The translations under genes and the position numbers were made by a program. From Aralia elata (Eukaryota; Streptophyta; Magnoliopsida; Apiales; Araliaceae), in NCBI GenBank assembly GCA_034770075.1, contig CM068385.1, positions 77,244,272 through 77,308,271 on the forward strand: a stretch of DNA of 64,000 nt. The letters are read 5' to 3'. How positions within the stretch are numbered: the stretch's first letter is position 1; every line of letters starts with the position of its first letter. Under the pieces are notes generated by a model. It did not search any database. It saw nothing but the letters and a program-made list of their open reading frames with translations, and was not told where the DNA came from. Positions 56,201 through 64,000 of this stretch are shown here, in pieces.

Positions 56201-57599
56201 GAGCCAAGTTGCTCAGATTGCCCAAAGAAGCAGGAATGGGACCGGTTAGAAGGTTACTACGCATGGAAAGCTCAACGAGATTGATGAGGTTTCCGAGTTC
56301 AAAAGGAATAGAACCTGAGAGTTTGTTTCCCCAGAGATAAAGACCAGCCAAGTTGCTCAGATTGCCCAAAGAAGCAGGAATGAGACCGGTTAGAAGGTTT
56401 TCTTCCATGTAAAGGTCAACAAGATTGATGAGGTTTCCGAGTTTAAGAGGAATAGAACCAGAGAGGTTGTTTCCCCAGAGATAAAGATGAGCCAAGTTCC
56501 TCAAATTGCCCAAAGAAGCAGGAATGGGACCTGTTAGAAGGTTTTCTTCCATGTAAAGCTCAACAAGATTGATGAGGTTTCCGAGTTCAAGAGGAATAGA
56601 ACCAGAGAGTTTGTTTTCATAGAGATCAAGACGAGCCAAGTTGCTCAGATTGCCCAAAGAAGCAGGAATGGGACCAGTTAGAAGGTTTGTACTCATGGAA
56701 AGCCAAACGAGATTGATGAGGTTTCCGAGTTCAAGAGGAATAGAACCAGAGAGTTTGTTTCCCCAAAGATAAAGATGAGCCAAGTTGCTCAGATTGCCCA
56801 AAGAAGCAGGAATGGGACCGGTTAGAAGGTTACTACGCATGGAAAGCTCAACGAGATTGATGAGGTTTCCGAGTTCAAAAGGAATAGAACCAGAGAGGTT
56901 GTTTCCCCAGAGATAAAGACGAGCCAAGTTGCTCAGATTGCCCAAAGAAGCAGGAATGGGACCGGTTAGAAGGTTACTACCCATGGAAAGGTTAACAAGA
57001 TTGAAGAGATTACCGAATTCAAGAGGAATAGAACCAGAGAGTTTATTTTCATAGAGAGAAATATAAGTCAAGTTGCTCAAATTACACACAGAAACAGGAA
57101 TTGACCCATTCAACAGATTTACATTCAGGTCGAGGACCTCAAGTTTTGTTAACAGCCCAATTTCCGGTGGGATTGGCCCAGAAAACTGATTGGATGACAA
57201 ATTAAGATAGTTTAGTTTGGAAAGATGACCAATTTGTGGTGGGATGATGCCGTAAAGCTCATTGGAGTTAAAATCAATATATGTAAGATTTGGGAGCAAA
57301 GAGAAGGGGAAGTTATATAACGTACCACGCACATTTGACATGGTGAGGTTCAAGCCGTTTACGCTTCCATTGTTGCAAGAAACTCCAAACCAAGTGCATG
57401 GTGAAGTATGGATAGCATTATTAGGAAGAAGAGTCGTCCACGTAGATAGCATGGAACTGTTTGGGTAATGAAGGGTGGCTTTCCAGTTAAGGAGAGAAGT
57501 AGCTTCGTCACCAAAAGCTACGTAGTGTGGAACACCCATAATCATAAACAGAATGAAGGATAAAAGACGGAGGGATTTTTCTACGGATAGGGAGGCCAT
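53230..57599 (-). CDS. LRR receptor-like kinase, MIK2-like (LRR-XII), two exons
   Basis: Exon 1 is 57599-53660 and exon 2 is 53558-53230; the 101-bp intron (53659-53559) has a GTACTA donor and TACAG acceptor and splits the codon after GYIAP. The product has 1422 residues: signal peptide (1-30), LRR N-terminal cap with CTWFGVSC (68-75), about 39 LRRs of 24 residues (102-1037), a transmembrane segment (about 1078-1101), a basic juxtamembrane stretch and a Ser/Thr kinase. The kinase has a Gly loop (GWGGSGMV, 1149 on), VAIK (K1171), E1188, HRD (1267-1269), N1274 and DFG (1287-1289); all catalytic residues are present. The architecture and the intron position fit MIK2-like subfamily members, plasma-membrane receptors for peptide or cell-wall cues. 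The usual LRR number is lower (about 24 as I recall), and repeats 14-21 and 22-29 are identical. Ligand unknown. Confidence 0.93.
55162..56313. repeat. Perfect tandem duplication of 576 bp inside the LRR region
   Basis: Blocks 55162-55737 and 55738-56313 are identical as far as I can read, and a third partial start (84 bp) follows at 56314. 576 bp equals eight 72-bp LRR codons, so the frame is kept. The corresponding protein repeats are residues 414-605 and 606-797. Shorter 144-bp periodicity (pairs of LRRs) continues outside. Confidence 0.9.
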
Positions 57600-57639
57600 G
57601 ATTTTTAGTTTGATACTAGAATATTTTAGCTGAGAGTTT

Positions 57640-57647
57640 TAATTTAT
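57640..57647 (-). promoter_or_regulatory. Candidate TATA box of the receptor kinase
   Basis: TATAAATT on the minus strand lies about 45 bases before the ATG at 57599. If used, the leader would be only 10-20 bases, which is short, so another start may exist upstream. Confidence 0.35.
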
Positions 57648-57684
57648 AGACGTTATTCTGTAGATGTTACTCTGCATATTACGT

Positions 57685-60301
57685 AAAGTGATGGAGTAGA
57701 ATTTTTGGTCACCACGACGACACCCGTGTAGATAATAATAATAACACCCACCACCCCTATAGTTTTTCAAGTAACAGTTCGTACCCCTCTAGTCTATAAT
57801 ATGTAACATTTACTACCCCTAATGTGGTTAATCAATTAATATCTAAAAATATTTTTAATATAATGTCCAATACACCCTCCAAATTATAATTTTCAATATA
57901 ACTACTAAATATAAATTTGTATATTATAATTTTCACTTATCTTGATCTAATTAATTAAATTATGAACTTGTGCAATAAATAACATAAATGTTAAAAAATA
58001 ATAAATATTCATTTTATCAAAAAAAATAAAGTCATGCACTCTTTGCTAATTAAATTCCTCAAAGATTAAAATTTACGTAATATACATTCTAGCATAATTT
58101 TTGTAATTAAAAAAAATAATACCCACAAAAAGTGCAAATTAACAATAAAAAAATATATATAATTATTTTTCCCAAATATTAAAATTTACATAAAACAAAC
58201 TTAGACAAAACTTGTTACAGAACAAATCTTATTATTCATATAAAAAAAGTATTAAAAATTATGATAACTATTTTTCTCAAATATTAAGCTAAACATAAAA
58301 TCACACTTAGGCATAATTATTTACGGTAAAAATGACAAATGTTGTTACTCCAAAAAAGAAAGAATATATTAAAAGAAAAATCTTTTTACAAGATAGAGGT
58401 AGTAATAAATATTATTACATTTTCTTTTATTCAATATTGCCACAAAAACAATACCAACTATATACTTAAAAATGTAATCAAAATCATAAACATCCCAAAT
58501 TTTGACATATACTCAAGAAAATTTAGCATATGAAAATCATAATATGAAATTAAGAATTCAAATAATAAATTTTTTTTATTAAACACCAAAAACTAAACTA
58601 TCAACATACTCAATCACTCTAATTAAAACAACTCCATTAATAATTTAATTTAAAATTCTTAATATTTATATCACTTATCCAAAAATGTGTTAATTAAACT
58701 AAATTAGTTTTTTATAAGTTACTAACAATTTGAATGAGATAATCTTAATTACAAATAAAACTATAATTGAAATATATTCTATTAAAAAAAGATAATTGTG
58801 TCCTTAAAAAAAATATGTATGTGTGTGTGTATATATATATATATAATATTATTTATGAGTTAAAATTCGATAACATATAAGGATAAATATGTAATTTTAT
58901 CTATTTTTTAGTCAACTCTAAAAACTTGCAGGGATACCAACTGTTACTTAAAAAATTAGAAAAAATGTGAGTATTATTATAATTGTATAGAGGGAGTATC
59001 ACTATCACTGTATTTTATTCTTATTTGTATCCTATTGAGTTTTCTATCCCATTTTATACTTCAATGGAAAGTGTTATTTGATAGTGATAGGCAAAAACTA
59101 CGTATACGTGAATATCTATTCTACACCACTCCTTTTTTCTTGTCTTTTTTTTTGTTATAATTCAGTAAAACAATTTACAGTTGAATTTTATGATATAAAA
59201 ATCATTACAAATTACAACTTGCAATTCAATTTATAATTATTACAATTATGTCATCTATTCTGCACCACTTCCCCATGTTCCAAGTTTGCAGAAAACTTAT
59301 TAAGATTCTTGAAGGTGAACTGAAGAAATTCAGTAGGATAAATTACAATTGAATTTGAAGGTGAATTGAAGGTCGACGAGGTCAAAGTTAATCCGAGTTA
59401 TCTTCAGTTGTTGTCTGACCAAAATTCTAATCACTTTAGTCCAAGGAATAAGCAGGATATAAAAGTAAATATAAGATTAGTGGGGGCATGGTTGTAATAG
59501 TAATATTCTAAGCTAGTTTTATAAACTGAGTTATAATTGTGTTTTAGTTAGTGAATGATGATGTGATGTTCCCTTCCTCTCTACGGTTCTGTCTCCTGAT
59601 TCTCTTTTCTTATCTTCTCTGTCTTCTTCTTTCCCAAATTTCTCTTTTAATTCTTGTCAAATCCTTGTTCTCATCGAAGAAATATCTAGATATTTGCAAG
59701 AATGAGGAATCATTTTATAAAGAACAAAAAAATAAAAAATAAAATTCATAATAGGATTGGGACCATGGTTTGGAAACTTAAAAAATTACTAAGGAAGACT
59801 AGCGTAGTGCCCCGAAGCACATATTTATTTTTCAAATAGCATAATTTTTTATTTTTTATTCATTTTATATATAATAGTTATAAAGTATTTAAAAATTATC
59901 TTACTATTACAATTAGAATATCAACAAACTTTGCTTGAAAAGAGGAATGAATATAGACCGTATACAATTGTTGAATACTCACACTTGAGAGTATAATAAT
60001 GTTATTTTTGTTATTTAATTTAATATACAGTTTAGATATAATTTTTTAATTAAATATTCAGGTTTTTTTTAATATAGTTTTTCTAATTTAGTATTCAATT
60101 CTTCTAATTTATATATAGTTTTCTAAAGTTCAAAGTTGAATAAAAATCGAAAAGTTTAAATTGGTGTTTAAGTTGGACTTTATTGTATGATTAATGAGCT
60201 AAAGGAATTTTATAAGAAATAAAATTATAGTAAAATAATATGTTACTATTATGATAAAATTGAAAACTAATTAATTTTATGCAATGCATTAATTTATTTT
60301 G

Positions 60302-60337
<36 letters not shown>

Positions 60338-60459
60338 TTTTGTAATAAGAATTACTAGTTAGTCATAATATTTTTTTATTTATTAAAAAATATATAGTTA
60401 TTTAGGAATAGAATTGTTGTAAGAAAATAAGTTACCATTATAATTTTTTAGTTATTTAA
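57685..60459. repeat. 3.2-kb tandem duplication, unit A
   Basis: The unit begins with AGTGATGGAGTAGAAT (57686) and aligns nearly base for base with unit B (60883-63950) over long stretches, including TACCCCTAATGTGGTTGA and the GTCGACGAGGTCAAAG block. It is AT-rich. It contains a TGTG/TATA microsatellite (58818-58845) and a TA run (60307-60335). Short frames in it are repeated in unit B and are not genes. It starts only 86 bp upstream of the kinase ATG. Confidence 0.9.
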
Positions 60460-60869
60460 GGTGATGTTTGTTTGTGTCTAAATGTCTTTTAATTCACCTG
60501 CATCTGATTCGGTCAGAGACAAATCTTGTTTGGTAATTTTTTTTGTCTCTTAATGCTTCTTAATCGTTAAGATAGAAACTCAAATCTTAACTTTTAAGAG
60601 CTGCCTCTTAATAGTTTGTTTAAAATTTATGGACAAAAATAGCCCAATAAATATTGTATTCCTTCAATTTCAAATTTTAAAATCATTCAAATAAAAATTT
60701 TAAATAACTCAGAGGTTAAAATGATAAAATAGTGTCATTCAAATGTTTTTACACTTTTTAGTTATCAAACAATTTTTTAGATTCAGATGTTATTTTATTC
60801 AGATGATCTAATTTATTAAAATGTATTAACAATTCAGATCTTAATTATTTAATTTTTTCAAACACTGCG
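60460..60869. mobile_element. PIF/Harbinger (Tourist-like) MITE at the duplication junction
   Basis: The termini GGTGATGTTTGTTTG and, inverted, CGCAGTGTTTGAAAA are imperfectly matched. The flanks are TAA at 60457-60459 and 60870-60872. The interior has CTTAATGCTTCTTAAT and TTCAGAT motifs like the larger element at 38978-41179. There is no coding region. Confidence 0.65.
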
Positions 60870-62154
60870 TAAGTGTACACAGTGATGGAGTAGAATATTT
60901 GGTCACCATTAGGACTTCAAGTCTTTGATTATTGATATTTTGAATCTCGGCTTTTATTTTCCCAGAAAGAACGCTAACGGAAGTTTTGTTAAAAATGAGA
61001 ATCCAATATTATAATATTAATTAAATTAGACAATTGTATATTGTTTGTAAAGTAAAATACATTGACACCTCCTATAAATAATCATAATAATACCCACCAC
61101 TCCTCTAGTTTTTTAAGTAACAGTTCATACCCATCTTGTCTACAATATGTAACATTCACTACCCCTAATGTGGTTGACCAATTAATATCCAAAAATATTT
61201 TTAATAAAATGTCCAATACACACTTCAAATTATAATGTTTAATATATCCACTAAATATAAATTTGTATAGTATAATTTTCACTTAACTTGAGCTAATTAA
61301 TTAAATTATGAACTTGTGCAATAAATAACATAAATGTCAAAAAATAACAAATACTCATTTTATCAAAAAAATAAAGTCATACACTCTTTGCTAATTAAAT
61401 TCCTCAAAGATTAAAATTTACATAATATTCATTTAAACATTATTTTTGTAATTAAAAAAATTAATACTCACAAAAAGTGCAAATTAACAAAAAATATATA
61501 TATATAATTATTTTTCTCAAATATTAAAATTTACATAAAATAAATTTAGACAAAACTTGTTACAGAAATAATCTTATTATTCACATAAAAAAGTATTAAA
61601 AATTGTGATAATTATTTTTCTCAAATATTAAACTAAACATAAGTCGAGACGTAATTATTTACAGTAAAAATGACAAATGTTGTTACTCAAAAAAAGAAAA
61701 AATATATTAAAAAAAAATCTTTTTACAAGATAGAGGTAGTAATAAATATTATAACATTTTCTTTTATTCAACATTGCCACAAAACCAACGCCAACTATAT
61801 ACTTAAAAATGTAATCAAAATCATAAACATCCCAAATTTTGACCTATACTCAAGAAAATTTAGCATATGAAAATCATAATATGAAATTAAAAATTTAAAC
61901 AATAATTTTTTTTTAAACACCAAAAACTAAACTATCAACATACTCAATCAATCTAATTAAAACAACTCCATTAATAATTTAATTTAAAATTCTTAATATT
62001 TGTATCACTTATCCAAAAATGTGTTAATATAACTAAAGTAGTTTTTTTTATAAGTTACCAACAATTTGAATGAGATAATCTTAATTACAAATAAAACTAT
62101 AATTGAAATATATTGTATTAAAAAAGAATAATTTTGTCATTCAAAAAATATGTA

Positions 62155-62158
62155 TGTA

Positions 62159-62206
<48 letters not shown>
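62155..62206. repeat. TG/TA compound microsatellite
   Basis: A TGTGTG run followed by TA repeats. The homologous site in unit A (58818-58845) is shorter, showing length change since duplication. Confidence 0.9.
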
Positions 62207-63173
62207 GAATTAAAATTTGATAACATATAAAGATAAATATGTAACTTTATCTATTTAGTCAACTCTAAAAACTTGTAGGGATACTAATTGTTACTTAAAA
62301 AATTAGAAAAGAGATGAGTATTATTATGATTGTCTAGAGGAGTGTCACTGTATTTTATTCTTGTTTGTATGCTTTTGAGTTTTCTACCCCATTTTATACT
62401 TCAATGGAAAGTGTTATTTGATAGTGATTGGCAGTCTACGTGAATATCTATTCTACACCACTCCTTTTTTCTTGTCTTTTTTTTTTTTGTTATAATTCAG
62501 TAAAACAATTTACAGTTGAATTTTATGATATAAAAATCATTACAAATTACAACTTGCAATTCAATTTATAATTATTACAATTATGTCATCTATTCTGCAC
62601 CACTTCCCCATGTTCCAAGTTTGCAGAAAACTTATTAAGATTCTTGAAGGTGAATTGAAGAAATTCAGTCTAGTAAATTACAATTGAATTTAAAGGTGAA
62701 TTGAAGGTCGACGAGGTCAAAGTTAATCCGAGTTATCTTCAGTTGCTGTCTGCCCAAAATCCTCGTCACTTTAGTCTAAGGAATAAGCAGGATATAAAAG
62801 TAAATATAGAATTAGTGGGGCATAGTTGTAATAGTAATATGTAAGCTAGTTTTATAAGCTTGTATTTTAGTTCTTTTCTCTCCTATGGTTCTATTTCCCG
62901 ATTCTCTACTCTTTTCTGTCTTCTTCTTTCCCAAATTTCTCTTTTAATTCTTGTCAAATCCTTGTTCTACTTTTCTATTACTTATATTTAGGTTTAAGTC
63001 ATTGAAAGTGATCATCGAAGAAATCTAGATATTTGCAAGAATGAGGAACCATCTTCTAAAGAACAAAAAATAAAAAATAAAAAATAAAATTCATAATAGG
63101 ATTGGGACCATGGTTTGGAAACTGAAAAAATTACTAAGGAAGACTAGCCGTAGAACATATTTATTTTTCAAAT

Positions 63174-63379
63174 GGCATAATTTTTAATTTTTTATTCATT
63201 TTATATATAATGATTATAAAGTATTTTAAAATTTTCACAAATTATTTTACTATTGCAATTAGAATGTCAACAAAATAGCATAATTTTTAATTTTTTATTC
63301 ATTTTATATATAATGATTATAAAGTATTTTAAAATTTTCATAAATTATCTTACTATTGCAATTATAATGTCAACAAACT
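63174..63379. repeat. 103-bp local tandem duplication in unit B
   Basis: The block starting GGCATAATTTTTAATTTT at 63174 is repeated from 63277, with only a few substitutions. Unit A has a single copy near 59839. Confidence 0.85.
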
Positions 63380-63737
63380 TTGCTCGAAAAATGAATGAAT
63401 ATAGACCACATACAATTGTTGGAGACTCACGCGTGCGAGTATAATAATGTTATTTTTTTTATTTAATTAAATATTCAGTTTTGATATAATTTTTTAATTA
63501 AATATTCAGGTTTTTTTAATATAGTTTTTCTAATTTAATATTAAATTCTTCTAATTTATATATAGTTTTTTAAAGTTCAAAGTTGAGTAAAAATCGAAAA
63601 GTCTAAATTGGTGTTCAAGTTGGACTTTATTCTATGATCAATGAGCTAAAGGAATCTTATAAGAAATAAAATTATTGTAAAATAATATGTTATTATTATG
63701 ATAAAATTGGAAACTAAAGTTTAAACATGCATTAATT

Positions 63738-63741
63738 TATA

Positions 63742-63797
<56 letters not shown>

Positions 63798-63822
63798 CAC
63801 ACACACATAGATACATATATAA
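63738..63822. repeat. TA/CA microsatellite
   Basis: A long run of TA units with interspersed CATA, GTATA and CACACACA. The equivalent in unit A is the TA run at 60307-60335. Confidence 0.9.
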
Positions 63823-64000
63823 GTTTTGTAATAAGAATTAATATTTAATCATAATATTTTTTTATTTATTAAAAAATATGTAGTTATTTAGGAATAGAAG
63901 TGTTGTAAGAAAATAAGTTACCATTATAATTTTTTAGTTTTAAAGGTTAAACCAAATTTTAATTACTAATATATAAGTTAGAATTTATTTTATAATATTA

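Larger units (their letters stand above)
60883..63950. repeat. 3.2-kb tandem duplication, unit B
   Basis: The unit starts with AGTGATGGAGTAGAAT and differs from unit A by an extra block of about 155 bp at 60918-61075 (absent from A), by microsatellite length, and by a 103-bp local duplication (63174-63379). Similarity ends at about 63950 (AATTTTTTAGTT), where unit A runs into the MITE. Confidence 0.9.

Noticed and set aside
58339..58533. Conserved small protein (repeated at 61670-61870)
   Set aside because: The frame is conserved only because the whole 3.2-kb block is duplicated; AT-rich codons and no ATG-proximal features.

Overview
The window is nuclear DNA of a flowering plant, most likely a eudicot. 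The evidence is GT-AG introns, a plant-specific leucine-rich-repeat receptor kinase, AT-rich spacers, plant retroelements (Tat-type and chromovirus Ty3/gypsy, Ty1/copia-like LTRs, a LINE) and plant DNA-transposon families (CACTA, hAT, PIF/Harbinger, Stowaway and Emigrant-like). No rRNA, tRNA, CRISPR array or bacterial feature was seen. Only two protein-coding units look intact: a receptor kinase gene at 53230-57599 (minus strand) and a spliced antisense accessory gene inside a retrotransposon at 16372-18507 (plus strand).

Layout. Positions 1-9205 hold a badly decayed Tat-lineage Ty3/gypsy element. Its plus-strand accessory gene, with a plant-mobile-domain-like protein and a coiled-coil tail, is broken by a solo LTR (4074-5248); its minus-strand pol fragment (6366-9205) has lost the reverse transcriptase. 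LTR-like fragments follow (9205-10136, about 10138-10880) and then AT-rich spacer. Positions 12673-26830 are a nested stack. A chromovirus with an iMet-type primer binding site and a protease remnant contains a copia/Sirevirus-like LTR (14479-26514). That LTR in turn contains a nearly full-length Tat-type element (15495-25149, perfect 5-bp target duplication GAAGA, LTRs about 3% different). Positions 26828-36747 are a decayed CACTA element that ends up where the rest of the chromovirus 3' LTR should be.

Positions 36748-53229 are spacer carrying a 2.2-kb PIF/Harbinger-like element with gene-like cargo (38978-41179), an LTR-like block (to 44761), a hAT MITE with perfect 8-bp target duplication (45378-45773), an Emigrant-like MITE (47708-48272), an inverted-repeat element enclosing a gene fragment (48810-50150) and a truncated LINE (50152-52275). 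Positions 53230-57599 carry a 1422-residue receptor kinase with about 39 LRRs, including a perfect 576-bp internal tandem duplication. Upstream of it is a roughly 3.2-kb tandem duplication (57685-60459 and 60883-63950) with a PIF/Harbinger MITE at the junction.

Functionally, the receptor kinase is the only evident host gene; its expanded ectodomain suggests a member of a fast-evolving MIK2-like family. The most unusual item is the Tat element in which gag-pol has at least six disabling lesions while the antisense gene keeps a 657-codon frame across three exons. Coordinates of transposon edges without a target-site duplication are approximate.
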